DNA of 44,661 bases from an uncultured Bacteroidales bacterium (GCA_947165345.1 CAMVAA010000002.1:1-44661); one strand, 5' to 3'. Numbered from the stretch's first letter, positions 19,824-28,328 are shown. Notes: generated by a model from the letters alone, not told the origin. A program made the numbers and translations.

Positions 19824-21314
19824 ATGGCATTAAAGAGAATACTGACTATATCGGCGGCACTTGTGGTGTCGTGTACGATGGTGTGGGGGCAGGAGACGCT
19901 GACGCTGACGGACTGCCGCCAGCGGGCGCTGGAGGCCAACCGCGGGCTGAAGCAGGCCCAGGCGAAGCGCGAGCAGAGCGCCGCGCTGCAGAAGGTGGCC
20001 CTGTGGCAGATGCTGCCCAAGGTGAGCGCCAACGGAGGGTATATGTGGATGGAGAAGAGCGTCAAGCTGCTCAGCGACGAGCAGAAGGAGCGGTTGAGCC
20101 ACATCGGCGACGACCTTCAGGCCGACATCAGCGAGGCGATACACAGCGAGCTGTCGGACCTGAACATAGGCCCCGTCACCATCGGCGACGCGCTGGCCAA
20201 CCGGTTCGACGCGGCCATGACGTCGGCCGACCTCAGCGGCAAGGTGAACGCCATGGGCAACGAGATAATAGACGGCCTGACCACCGACACGCGCAACACC
20301 GGCGTGGCGGCGGTGACGCTGACGCAGCCGCTCTATATGGGCGGCAAGCTGGCGGCGGCCTACCGTACGGCGCGCCTGGCGGCCCACCTGAGCGGGGTGC
20401 AGTACGACCAGAAGCGCGAGGCCACCCTGGTGGCGGTCGACGAGGCCTACTGGCAGGTAGTGAGCGTGAAGCACAAGCAGCGGCTGGCGCAGCGCTACGC
20501 CGCCCTGCTCGACACGCTGGAGCGAAATGTGCAGCTGGCGGTGGAGGCTGAGATGGCCACGAAGGGCGACCTGGCGAAGGTGCGTGTGAAGCGAAACGAG
20601 GCGCAGATGAGCCTAGCCAAGGCCACCAACGGGCTGGCGCTGGCCAAGATGCTGCTGGCCGAGCGGTGCGGCATGCCGCTGGACAGCCGCTTCGACGTGG
20701 GCGACGGGCAGGACATGATGGCTGCGGGCCGACCCGAGACCAAGGACAGCACGGCGACGACGGCCGGCATAGAGCGGCGCGCCGAGATGAAGATGCTGCG
20801 CATAGCCGACAGCATAGCCCGCGAGGGGGTGCGGATAGCGGCGAGCACGCTGCAGCCGAACATAGTGCTCACGGGAGGATACCTGATGAGCAATCCCAAC
20901 GTCTTCAACGGGTTCAGCAACGAGTGGGGCGGGACGTGGATAGCTGGCGTGGCGGTCAACGTGCCGCTGATACACCCCGGCGGCATCTACGCCATCAAGG
21001 CGGCCAAGGCCAAGCGGCGCGAGGTGCAGTACCAGATGGAGGAGGCCCGCGAGATGATCAACCTGCAGGTCGAGAAGCTGCGCTTCGAGCTGGATGTGGC
21101 CTACAAGAAGCTGGCCCAGGCGGAGAGCAACATGGAACAGGCGGAGGAGAACCTGCGGCTGGCCGACGAGAGCTTCAAGGCCGGCATGTGCAGCAGCAGC
21201 GACCTCATGGCGGCCCAGACGGCATGGATGCAGGCCGAAGGAGAGGTGATAGACGCCCGGATAGAGATAGAGATGGACAAGGTTTATCTGAGGCAGGCGG
21301 AGGGGGAGAGTTGA
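19824..21314 (+). CDS. TolC-family outer-membrane efflux protein
   Basis: A 496-residue exported protein. The start MALKRILTISAALV gives a normal signal peptide ending near VWGQ; a longer in-frame start at 19746 lies upstream of the predicted -7 element. The mature part has the two-fold repeated, Gln/Ala-rich long helices of the OEP family (ALEANRGLKQAQAKREQSA; the second half with KAAKAKRREVQYQMEEAREM) and the strands that form the barrel (VTLTQPLYMGGKLAAAY; IVLTGGYLMSNPN). It forms the outer-membrane channel of a tripartite exporter with the following HlyD and ABC-2 permease genes. Its final codons and stop lie inside a 7-bp repeat array. Confidence 0.93.
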   Translation: MALKRILTISAALVVSCTMVWGQETLTLTDCRQRALEANRGLKQAQAKREQSAALQKVALWQMLPKVSANGGYMWMEKSVKLLSDEQKERLSHIGDDLQADISEAIHSELSDLNIGPVTIGDALANRFDAAMTSADLSGKVNAMGNEIIDGLTTDTRNTGVAAVTLTQPLYMGGKLAAAYRTARLAAHLSGVQYDQKREATLVAVDEAYWQVVSVKHKQRLAQRYAALLDTLERNVQLAVEAEMATKGDLAKVRVKRNEAQMSLAKATNGLALAKMLLAERCGMPLDSRFDVGDGQDMMAAGRPETKDSTATTAGIERRAEMKMLRIADSIAREGVRIAASTLQPNIVLTGGYLMSNPNVFNGFSNEWGGTWIAGVAVNVPLIHPGGIYAIKAAKAKRREVQYQMEEAREMINLQVEKLRFELDVAYKKLAQAESNMEQAEENLRLADESFKAGMCSSSDLMAAQTAWMQAEGEVIDARIEIEMDKVYLRQAEGES

Positions 21315-21375
21315 GGGTTAAGGGTTATGAGTTAAGAGTTAAGAGTTATGAGTTAAGAATTATGAGTTAAGGGTT
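21306..21375 (+). repeat. 7-bp tandem array (RWGRGTT) starting in the tolC stop
   Basis: Ten 7-base units in exact register, such as GAGAGTT, GAGGGTT, AAGGGTT, ATGAGTT and AAGAGTT. The TGA stop of the TolC gene (21312-21314) straddles units one and two. Successive units generate TAA (TTAAG) in all three sense frames. The rest of the 117-base gap before the HlyD gene (21376-21431) is AT-rich with no clear motif. Confidence 0.85.
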
Positions 21376-21431
21376 AAGTTGTTTTACTACCAAATAATAT
21401 TTCAGTACTAAATTTTTACTACAGAAGAATT

Positions 21432-22418
21432 ATGAAAGAGACAAGCAAATCGCTTTTGGCGGGACTGGCGGTGGTGATAGTGACCATCGGAATAGTGGCC
21501 CTGGTGGGCTTGCTGGCCATACGTCCCGAGAAAGAACTCGTGAGCGGGGAGGCTGACGCGTCGGAGTATCGCGTGAGCAACATGGTGCCGGGCCATATAG
21601 ACACCATCTACGTGACTGAGGGTCAGCGCGTGAGGCGCGGCGACACGCTGGCGCACATAGCGAGTCGTCAGATTGACGCCAAGATGCTGCAGGCGACGGC
21701 GGCCCAAGACGCGGCGACGGCGCAGAGCCGCAAGGCGCGCCACGGGGCGCGGAGCCAGCAGGTGGAAATGGCGCGCCAGGTGTGGCAGAAGGCGCAGGCC
21801 GCGGAGGAGGTGTACAGGAAGAGCTACGAGCGCGTGAAGGGGCTGAAGGAGAAGGGGGTGGTGAGCACGCAGCAGTACGACGAGATAGAGGCCAAGTACA
21901 AGGTGGCGCAGGCCGACTGTGCGGCCGCCGAGCAGCAGTACCTCATGGCCCGCGAGGGCGCGCAGCGTGAGGACATCACGGCGGCGGCGGCCTTGGTGGA
22001 CCGCGCCGGAGGCGCGGTGGCCGAGGTGCAGAGCTACCTGGACGACAGCTACCTGACGGCGCCCTGCGACGGCGAGGTGGTGGAGCTCTTCGCCAAGGTG
22101 GGCGACCTGATAGGGACCGGAAGCCCGGTGGCGAGCATTCTGGACATGGGCGACACGTGGTTCTACTTCGCGGTGCGCGAAGACCTGCTGCGGGGCATCA
22201 ACAGCGGTGCGACGGTGCAGGTGCGAATACCGGCCCTCGGGGACCAGACATACCCGTGCACCGTAAGGCGCATACAGGCGATGGCGAGCTACGCCACGTG
22301 GCACGCGACGAAAATCACGGGGCAGCACGACGTGAGGAGCTTCGACGTGAAGGCGGTGCCGCAGAGCCCGATAGAGGGCCTCAAGCCCGGAATGACGGCC
22401 ATACTGGTGACAGACTGA
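21432..22418 (+). CDS. HlyD/EmrA-type periplasmic adaptor
   Basis: A 328-residue membrane-fusion protein. One N-terminal membrane anchor (about 8-30), a biotinyl-lipoyl half (MVPGHIDTIYVTEGQRVRRGDTL), a long alpha-helical hairpin rich in Ala/Gln/Lys (about 75-175), the second lipoyl half (LTAPCDGEVVELFAKVGDLI) and a beta-barrel domain (VRIPALGDQTYPCTVRRI). It links the TolC channel to the inner-membrane permeases encoded directly downstream. The next gene begins 28 bases later. Confidence 0.93.
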   Translation: MKETSKSLLAGLAVVIVTIGIVALVGLLAIRPEKELVSGEADASEYRVSNMVPGHIDTIYVTEGQRVRRGDTLAHIASRQIDAKMLQATAAQDAATAQSRKARHGARSQQVEMARQVWQKAQAAEEVYRKSYERVKGLKEKGVVSTQQYDEIEAKYKVAQADCAAAEQQYLMAREGAQREDITAAAALVDRAGGAVAEVQSYLDDSYLTAPCDGEVVELFAKVGDLIGTGSPVASILDMGDTWFYFAVREDLLRGINSGATVQVRIPALGDQTYPCTVRRIQAMASYATWHATKITGQHDVRSFDVKAVPQSPIEGLKPGMTAILVTD

Positions 22419-22446
22419 ACAGAGGAACCGACAAAGCGACAGGAAA

Positions 22447-23595
22447 GTGCTAAGAGTTATAGTCAGAGAGCTGAGGCGGATATGGCTGTTTCCGCGCTAC
22501 CTGGTGATACTCACGCTGGGGGCGGTCTTCTCGTTCGTCTTCTTCGCGACGGTGAGCGGGGAGGGTCAGCCGCAGGAGCTGCCCGTGGCGGTGGTGGACA
22601 TGGACGGGACGTACCTCTCGCGGCGCCTGTGCCACGAGATTGACGCCACGCCGGCGGTGCACATCAAAGCCCTGTACACCAACCACACAGAGGCGCGTAA
22701 AGCCATGCAGAGAGGCGAAGTGTTCGCCTTCTACGAGATACCGGAAGGGATATACAACGACCTGCTGCAGTTCCGGTCGCCGCACCTGACCCTCTACACG
22801 AACCAGGCCTACCTGCTGGCTGGCTCACTGAGCTACAGGCAGCTGGCCACCATGGGGCACCTGGCCACGGGCGCGGTGCAGCGGGAGGTGCTGAGGAAGA
22901 AAGGCTTCAAGGACGACGAAATCATGGGCATCATACAGCCCGTCGCACTGGAGACCCACGCCGTGGGGAACGCGACGGGCAACTACCAGATATACCTCAT
23001 GACGACACTGATACCGGGCATAGTGGCCCTGATGGCCATGCTGCACACGGCCTACGTGATAGGGCGCGAGCGCCAGGAGCGGACCGTGAAGTCGTGGATG
23101 CGCAAAGCGGGTGGCGACGCCGTGAAGGCCATGGTGGGTAAGGCGCTGCCATACACCCTGCACTACACGCTGCTGCTGCTGGTGGCCGAGGTGGTGATGT
23201 ACGGCCCGATGCACTTCCCGATGCAGGGGAACTGGCCGCTGCTGATGCTCGTGTCCCTGCTGACGGTGACGGCGGCCCAGAGCGCGGGCTGCTTCCTCAT
23301 GGGGTGCATACCCGACCCGTCGGTGGCCATGAGCCTCACCTCGGCCTACGGCACACTGGCCTTCACGATGTGCGGCTTCTCCTTTCCGGTGGACGCCATG
23401 CCGCTCCCGATGCAGCTCTTCAGCATGCTCTTCCCGCTGCGCCACTACTGGCTGGCGATGAGGGACATCACACTCTACGGGAGCGGACTGGAACAGTGCT
23501 GGCCGGAAGTGTGCGTGCTGGCCGCCTTCGTGCTGCTGCTGCTCATCGGGGCGGCGATGCTCGGACGCCAATTCGAAAGGAGGGTGGCATGCTGA
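22447..23595 (+). CDS. ABC-2 type permease 1 (YhhJ/YbhS-like)
   Basis: A 382-residue inner-membrane protein starting at GTG; there is no ATG between the upstream stop and this codon, and an AGGAAA lies directly before it. One N-terminal TM (about 16-38), a large extracytoplasmic domain beginning PVAVVDMDGTYLS, then about five TMs in the C-terminal half, as in ABC-2 drug/polysaccharide permeases. It is homologous to the next protein; both share an AVVD...IDATP segment. No ATP-binding subunit is encoded nearby. The 3' end overlaps the next gene by 7 bases. Confidence 0.9.
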   Translation: MLRVIVRELRRIWLFPRYLVILTLGAVFSFVFFATVSGEGQPQELPVAVVDMDGTYLSRRLCHEIDATPAVHIKALYTNHTEARKAMQRGEVFAFYEIPEGIYNDLLQFRSPHLTLYTNQAYLLAGSLSYRQLATMGHLATGAVQREVLRKKGFKDDEIMGIIQPVALETHAVGNATGNYQIYLMTTLIPGIVALMAMLHTAYVIGRERQERTVKSWMRKAGGDAVKAMVGKALPYTLHYTLLLLVAEVVMYGPMHFPMQGNWPLLMLVSLLTVTAAQSAGCFLMGCIPDPSVAMSLTSAYGTLAFTMCGFSFPVDAMPLPMQLFSMLFPLRHYWLAMRDITLYGSGLEQCWPEVCVLAAFVLLLLIGAAMLGRQFERRVAC

Positions 23596-24779
23596 AACAC
23601 ACGGCTGCAAGCCTGAGAGACATCTGGGACGTGCTGACGGCGGAAGTGAGGCGCGTATTCAGCGACAAGACGACAATCGTCATCTTCTTCCTCGCCACAG
23701 CGGTCTATCCGCCGCTCTACTACTACATCTACCACCAGGAAGTGCTGACCGCGATGGCGGTGGCGGTGGTGGACCTCTCGCGGAGCGAGGAGTCGAAACG
23801 CTTCGTCCACAAAATAGACGCCACGCCGGAGCTGCGCGTCGCCTACCGCCCCCCTACCCTGCCGCAAGCCGAAGAACTGCTGGCGGCGCACAAAGTGGAG
23901 GCCGTGTTCCTGTTTCCGGCGGACTACGCCGAGCGGATAGCCAAGCGGCAGACGGCGACGGTCACGTGCATATCGGACATCGGCTCCTTCATATACTACA
24001 AAAACGCACTGCTGGCCGGAAGCGCCGTGCTGCTGGACGAAATGGAGACCATACAGCTGGCGCACCAGGCCGCCGACGGACTGACCGGCGCGGCGGCCGA
24101 AATACAGGTACAACCCGTAGGCTTCGACGACGTCAAACTCTTCAACCCCACGGGCGGCTACGCACAGTACTTCATACCGGCACTGCTGCTCCTCGTCATC
24201 CACCAGACCCTCTTCTTCGGCATCTGCGTCCTGTGCGGCGACGCCAACGAAAACCGCAAAGCCCTGCACCTCATACCCCCTCACCTGCGGCGGCGCTCCA
24301 TATACCGTGTCACACTGGGCCGGCTGCTCTGCTTCCTCCTCATATACATCCCCATCACACTGTTTGACCTCTGTTTAGTGCCGCGCCTGTTCGGCATACC
24401 CCAGATAGGCAGCCCCGCGGACACCATACTCTTCCTCCTCCCCTTCGTCGTCTCCGTCATCTGCTTCGCCATGACATTCGGCAACCTCTTCAGCCGCCAG
24501 CGCATGAGCACCCTCCTCTCCGCACTCTTCTTCTCCGTCATCCTCTTCTTCCTCAGCGGCATGGTCTGGCCGCAGAGCAACATGCCCCACTTCTGGCTCG
24601 CCTTCTCCTACCTCTTTCCCTCCACACCCGGCATACAAGGCTTCGTGCGCATCAGCTCCATGGGCGCCACCCTCACCCAGGTCCGGGGCGAATACCTGGC
24701 CCTGTGGATACAGGCAGGCGCTTACTTCTTAACCGCCTGCCTCTCCCTGCGATACATCAACAAATACCGTAAAATATGA
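23589..24779 (+). CDS. ABC-2 type permease 2
   Basis: A 396-residue paralogue of the preceding permease: N-terminal TM, periplasmic domain (AVAVVDLSRSEESKRF...KIDATPE), then six hydrophobic segments (FIPALLLLVIHQTLFFGICV; LLCFLLIYIPITLFDLC; ILFLLPFVVSVICF and others). The start MLKHTAASLRD overlaps the upstream stop (ATGCTGA); longer in-frame starts run back through the first permease and are rejected. The two permeases presumably form a heterodimer. Base composition changes inside this gene: the 5' part is fairly balanced, the 3' part strongly C-rich. Its stop overlaps the kinase start as ATGA. Confidence 0.9.
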   Translation: MLKHTAASLRDIWDVLTAEVRRVFSDKTTIVIFFLATAVYPPLYYYIYHQEVLTAMAVAVVDLSRSEESKRFVHKIDATPELRVAYRPPTLPQAEELLAAHKVEAVFLFPADYAERIAKRQTATVTCISDIGSFIYYKNALLAGSAVLLDEMETIQLAHQAADGLTGAAAEIQVQPVGFDDVKLFNPTGGYAQYFIPALLLLVIHQTLFFGICVLCGDANENRKALHLIPPHLRRRSIYRVTLGRLLCFLLIYIPITLFDLCLVPRLFGIPQIGSPADTILFLLPFVVSVICFAMTFGNLFSRQRMSTLLSALFFSVILFFLSGMVWPQSNMPHFWLAFSYLFPSTPGIQGFVRISSMGATLTQVRGEYLALWIQAGAYFLTACLSLRYINKYRKI

Positions 24780-25864
24780 ACCCGAAGGAGACAATAGACA
24801 ACCACCTGCGCGAGTGGCAAACCACGCTGCGGCGCCTGCAGCCCTACAGCACCTGGCGCGCCATCTGGCTCGGCGTCATCTCCTCCATAATCATATCGGC
24901 CGTCGTCATACTCGGCAACCTCTCCCCCGTAGACCACCGCCCCGGACCCGGATTCCACACCACCTACCTCTGCATCTGCAACCTCTTCCTCTTCCTCCTC
25001 CTCTACATCTTCAACTTCTGGATGGCTCGCCGACAACTGCAAAGCAAATGGCTCATGGCCCTCGGCCTCGCCGGCTCCCTCGCCATCGCCGCACTCTTCG
25101 GCACACTCGCCTATCACACCGAAAACCTCCTCTACCAAACAGCCTTCTACCCACTGGCCATATTCATCATCGTCGACGGCACCATGGCCGTCATCGTATA
25201 CCTCATCAGCCTCCTCCTGAACAACATCACCGTCCACCAGCAGACACTCATCGAAAACGAACACCTCCAGTCCGAAAACCTCCGCATACAACACGAAACC
25301 CTCGTCCAGCAAATCTCCCCCCACTTCCTCTTCAACAGCCTCAACACCCTCGACGCCCTCATCGGCACCGACGACCAGCGCGCACACCACTACCTCCAGC
25401 AACTCGCCAACTCCTTCCGCTACACCATGCAGCACAACAAAGTGGTCACCCTGCGCGACGAAATGGAATTCGCCCACGCCTACATCTACATGATGCAGAT
25501 ACGCTACGGCCAGGCACTCCGCATACAGGAAAACATCGACCCCGCACTCCTCGACAGCCTCGTCGCACCCATCAGCATACAAATGCTCATCGAAAACGCC
25601 ATCAAACACAACATCGTCTCCTCTCGCCACCCACTCACCATCACCATCGCCACACACACACCCGCCGCCCCCGGACAACCCCACACCGTCGCCGTCGCCA
25701 ACCACCGCCAGCCAAAAGCCGATCACGACACCTCCTCCGGCATCGGCCTTCCCAACCTCAGCCACCGCTACCGACTCCTCTTCGACAGCGACATACTCGT
25801 CACCGAAACCCCAGAAACCTTCACCGTCCAAATACCCCTGAAACCAAACACAATTGAAAATTGA
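24776..25864 (+). CDS. LytS/YehU-type membrane histidine kinase
   Basis: A 362-residue sensor kinase with four TM segments in the first 150 residues, a short coiled linker (about 150-180), the His_kinase motif QISPHFLFNSLNTL (His183) and an ATPase domain with N-box LIENAIKHN (271-279) and a GIGLPNL G-box. There is no separate periplasmic sensor domain. ATGA overlap with the ABC-2 permease gene ties it to the efflux operon; such kinases usually control the neighbouring transporter. The cognate regulator is the next gene. The last codons (TIEN) and the stop are formed by an AATTGAN repeat. Confidence 0.93.
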   Translation: MNPKETIDNHLREWQTTLRRLQPYSTWRAIWLGVISSIIISAVVILGNLSPVDHRPGPGFHTTYLCICNLFLFLLLYIFNFWMARRQLQSKWLMALGLAGSLAIAALFGTLAYHTENLLYQTAFYPLAIFIIVDGTMAVIVYLISLLLNNITVHQQTLIENEHLQSENLRIQHETLVQQISPHFLFNSLNTLDALIGTDDQRAHHYLQQLANSFRYTMQHNKVVTLRDEMEFAHAYIYMMQIRYGQALRIQENIDPALLDSLVAPISIQMLIENAIKHNIVSSRHPLTITIATHTPAAPGQPHTVAVANHRQPKADHDTSSGIGLPNLSHRYRLLFDSDILVTETPETFTVQIPLKPNTIEN

Positions 25865-26087
25865 AAATTGACAATTGACAATTGAAACCCGCCACCCATA
25901 ACCCATAAACCGTAAACCTTAAACCGTAAACCTTAAACCTTAAACCTTACCCCGCTAACCGCTGACTGCTGACCGCTGACCTTAAACCTTAAACCGTAAA
26001 CCTTAAACACTAAACCTTACCCCGCTAACCGCTAACCCTAAACCGTAAACCGTAAACCGTAAACCGTAAACCTTACCCCTTCCCCCT
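25852..26087 (+). repeat. Compound 7-bp arrays filling the lytS-lytTR gap
   Basis: First, five AATTGAN units (25852-25886), the second of which holds the kinase TGA stop. Then, after a short GC-rich link, 27 consecutive 7-base units from 25899 to 26087 without a single indel: mostly TAAACCG and TAAACCT, with related forms TACCCCG, CTAACCG and CTGACCG. Only five C residues separate the last unit from the ATG at 26093. The whole 228-base gap is repeat; no other element is visible. Confidence 0.9.
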
Positions 26088-26092
26088 CCCCC

Positions 26093-26863
26093 ATGAAAAA
26101 AATAGTCATCGTAGAAGACGAAGCCATCGCCGCCGACCACCTCCAGCGACTCATCGCCCTCACCATGCCCGACACCACCGTCGTCGCCGTCCTCCAGTCC
26201 ATCGAAGAAAGCATCGAACACTTCTCCCACAACCCACCCCCCGACCTCGTCTTCATGGACATCCACCTCGCCGACGGACTCGCCTTCCACATCTTCGACA
26301 GCGTCCCCGTACCCTGCCCCATCATCTACACCACCGCCTACGACCAGTACGCCCTCCAAGCCTTCAACGCCAACGGCATAGACTACCTCCTCAAACCCAT
26401 CGACGCCGACGGACTCCGGCACGCCATGCACAAACTGAACATCCTCAGCCGACAACCCGCCGCCGCAACACCCGACACCGCACACAGCCAGACACCCCAA
26501 ACCAAATACCGCTCACACTTCCTCATACCCGTGCGCGACAAACTCATACCCATCGAAGTCAGCCAGATAGCATGCCTCTACCTCGAAGACAAAATCACAC
26601 GCGCACTCCTCCTCAACGGACGACGACAAATCTTCGACCACCCCCTCGACACCATCATGGAACAACTCGACCCCAACCACTTCTTCCGCGCCAACCGACA
26701 GTACATCGTCTCCCACAGCGCCATTCAGGAAATCTCCGTCTGGCCCATCGGCAAACTCGCACTCACACTCGCCGTCAACACACCCGGCCGCATCATAGTC
26801 AGCAAAGCCAAAGCACCCGAATTCAAACAATGGTACAGCCACAACCAGACAGTTGAGAATTGA
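26093..26863 (+). CDS. LytTR-family response regulator
   Basis: A 256-residue cytosolic regulator. Receiver domain 1-120 with acidic pair Glu8/Asp9, phospho-acceptor Asp56 (VFMDIHLADG) and Lys101 (LLKPID). A Pro/Ala/Thr linker (about 117-138) leads to a LytTR DNA-binding domain (about 145-250; IACLYLEDKITRALLLNGR, FFRANRQYIVSHSAI). It is the expected partner of the LytS-type kinase upstream and probably regulates the tolC-ABC-2 operon. The C-terminal TVEN and stop arise from an AATTGAN array, mirroring the kinase's TIEN. Confidence 0.94.
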   Translation: MKKIVIVEDEAIAADHLQRLIALTMPDTTVVAVLQSIEESIEHFSHNPPPDLVFMDIHLADGLAFHIFDSVPVPCPIIYTTAYDQYALQAFNANGIDYLLKPIDADGLRHAMHKLNILSRQPAAATPDTAHSQTPQTKYRSHFLIPVRDKLIPIEVSQIACLYLEDKITRALLLNGRRQIFDHPLDTIMEQLDPNHFFRANRQYIVSHSAIQEISVWPIGKLALTLAVNTPGRIIVSKAKAPEFKQWYSHNQTVEN

Positions 26864-26960
26864 CAATTGACAATTGAAAATTGAAACCCGCTGACCTTAA
26901 ACCGTAAACCCTTAACCTTAAACCCTAAACCTTAAACCGTAAACCGTAAACCTTACCCCA
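26851..26960 (+). repeat. Compound 7-bp arrays after the LytTR gene
   Basis: Five AATTGAN-type units (26851-26885, first one AGTTGAG), a short ACCCG link, then ten units of TAAACCN type from 26891 to 26960. The order and flavours copy the arrays after the kinase gene, and again the second AATTGAN unit supplies the TGA stop. Confidence 0.88.
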
Positions 26961-26969
26961 CCCCCCCTC

Positions 26970-27013
26970 GGGGCAGCGAAGGGGCAGCGAAGGGGTAGAG
27001 AGGGGGTAGAGAG
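26970..27013 (+). repeat. 11-bp tandem repeats (GGGGCAGCGAA x2, GGGGTAGAGAG x2)
   Basis: Four consecutive 11-base units in exact register. The second type, GGGGTAGAGAG, reappears as its reverse complement in the array at 33461-33515. No coding potential supported. Confidence 0.85.
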
Positions 27014-27118
27014 GCTGCTGCACTTTGCAGTCCACGCAAGGGAAGCGCGCAACTGCCGAAGGCTATCGGCCTATGGCTTCGGCAATTACCTCGTCCGCCC
27101 CCGTGCCAAGTGCAGCCC
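27013..27118. other. Nested inverted repeats, possible structured RNA
   Basis: CTGCACTT (27018-27025) pairs with AAGTGCAG (27108-27115). Inside it, TGCCGAAG (27054-27061) pairs with CTTCGGCA (27077-27084), and the latter stem can extend with one mismatch. The segment lies in the 442-base gap between the LytTR gene and the DUF3127 gene, between the repeat arrays and a promoter. Nothing in it codes convincingly. It could be a small RNA, a terminator region or a remnant; I do not recognise a family. Confidence 0.35.
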
Positions 27119-27227
27119 CCCCCCCTTCGCCCCATCGCCCACTCAACCCGCACACGGCCGCAGGCGCTACCGGAAGCGCACTCGCAACTCTGCAGAAACT
27201 TTTTTTTCACATTTCAAAAATTATCAC

Positions 27228-27235
27228 TATCTTTG
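27228..27235 (+). promoter_or_regulatory. -7 element for the DUF3127 operon
   Basis: TATCTTTG matches TAnnTTTG. A T-rich tract (27201-27207) stands where the -33 box should be, without the G of TTTG. The transcript would have a leader of about 65 bases, A-rich before the ATG at 27306. Confidence 0.65.
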
Positions 27236-27305
27236 CAGATTGGTGCAAGGAAAGCCTTGACCATATAACGTATTGACAATTAACAACAATATAAAAACAT
27301 AAACA

Positions 27306-27755
27306 ATGGAGATTACTGGCAAGTTGATACAGCTTCTGCCCAACGTAGAAGGCGAGTCGGCCCGCGGACACTGGGTCCGCGGCGGTTTTGTGATTGAGAC
27401 AGGCGACGACTACCCCCGCAAGGTGGCCTTCACCCTCTTCGGCGAAGAGCGCATCGCAATGGTGCAGAACATACCGATGGGCACCATGGTGCAGGTGACC
27501 TTCAACCCCGAAAGCCGCGAGTTCAACGAGAAGTGGTATACCGACCTTCGCGCCAGCCGAGTGCAGCCCTTCGTCCCGGGACAGATGCCGGCACAGGCCA
27601 CCGGTTACCAGTGGGCCGGCCAGCCGAGCCAAGCGCAGCCGGTGGCCCCACAGGCAGCCCCAGCCGCCGCCCAGCCCGACCCCGCCGCCCAGATGCCAGG
27701 CTTCGCCTCGGCCCCCAAGATGGACTCCAACGGCGAGGACGACCTGCCCTTCTGA
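27306..27755 (+). CDS. DUF3127 protein with SSB-like acidic tail
   Basis: A 149-residue protein. Residues 1-95 match the DUF3127 pattern common in Bacteroidota (MEITGKLIQLLP, KVAFTLFGEERI, GTMVQVTFNPESREFNEKWYTDLRA) and read like an OB-type small beta domain. A Pro/Gln/Ala-rich flexible linker follows, and the protein ends NGEDDLPF, closely like the DDDIPF tip of single-stranded DNA-binding proteins that docks partner proteins. A nucleic-acid-binding role is inferred, not shown. It has its own promoter and is followed by the 5-FCL gene 24 bases later. Confidence 0.82.
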   Translation: MEITGKLIQLLPNVEGESARGHWVRGGFVIETGDDYPRKVAFTLFGEERIAMVQNIPMGTMVQVTFNPESREFNEKWYTDLRASRVQPFVPGQMPAQATGYQWAGQPSQAQPVAPQAAPAAAQPDPAAQMPGFASAPKMDSNGEDDLPF

Positions 27756-27779
27756 CAGCGACAAACACACGTGCCACTC

Positions 27780-28328
27780 ATGGACAGCAAAAGCGAGACA
27801 AGACGCCGCATGCGCGAACTGAAACGCCAGGTGACGCCCGACGAAAAGCTCCGCCGCAGCGCGGCGGTCATGGAACGGCTGAAGCAAACGCCACAGTTTG
27901 CGGCCGCACACACCGTGTTGCTCTATTGGTCCATGGCCGACGAGGTGCAGACCCACGACCTCGTGGACGCGATATGCAGACAGAAGACCATGCTGCTGCC
28001 CTGCGTGGACGGCGACCGTCTTCGGCTGCGCCGCTACACCGGACGCGACTGCCTGGTCAAAGGGGAGCAGTTCGGCATCGAAGAACCGCGCGGACCCGAA
28101 TGGACAGACCTGGACGCCATAGACGCCATTGTCGTGCCCGGTGTCGCCTTCGACAGGCACCGCAACCGCATGGGTCGCGGTCGCGGGTTCTACGACCGGC
28201 TGCTGAAATCGACACCCAAGGCCTGGAAAGCCGGTGTCGCTTACGACTTCCAGGTCCTGGACGACATACCCGTGGAACAACACGACGTCAAGATGGACAC
28301 CGTCATCGGCGAGAGCTTCACCGTGTGA
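27780..28328 (+). CDS. 5-formyltetrahydrofolate cyclo-ligase
   Basis: Converts 5-formyl-THF to 5,10-methenyl-THF with ATP. The 182 residues carry the family pattern: basic N-terminus (SETRRRMRELKRQ), VLLYWSMADEVQT, LLPCVDG, PGVAFDRHRNRMGRGRGFYDRLL (G-rich substrate loop; shown here in part) and the C-terminal DIPVEQHDVKMDTVIGE. The ATG at 27780 is preferred over a GTG at 27771. Thematically it meets gcvP at one-carbon metabolism, but it lies 20 kb away. Its stop overlaps a possible GTG start of the next gene. Confidence 0.92.
   Translation: MDSKSETRRRMRELKRQVTPDEKLRRSAAVMERLKQTPQFAAAHTVLLYWSMADEVQTHDLVDAICRQKTMLLPCVDGDRLRLRRYTGRDCLVKGEQFGIEEPRGPEWTDLDAIDAIVVPGVAFDRHRNRMGRGRGFYDRLLKSTPKAWKAGVAYDFQVLDDIPVEQHDVKMDTVIGESFTV

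Noticed and set aside
25852-26960. The repeat arrays as a CRISPR locus
   Set aside because: Units are 7 bases long without spacers; no cas genes in the window.
26953-27276. Small open frames on both strands in the gap before the DUF3127 gene
   Set aside because: Their translations are repeat- and GC-driven, lack a ribosome-binding context and overlap the inverted repeats and promoter.
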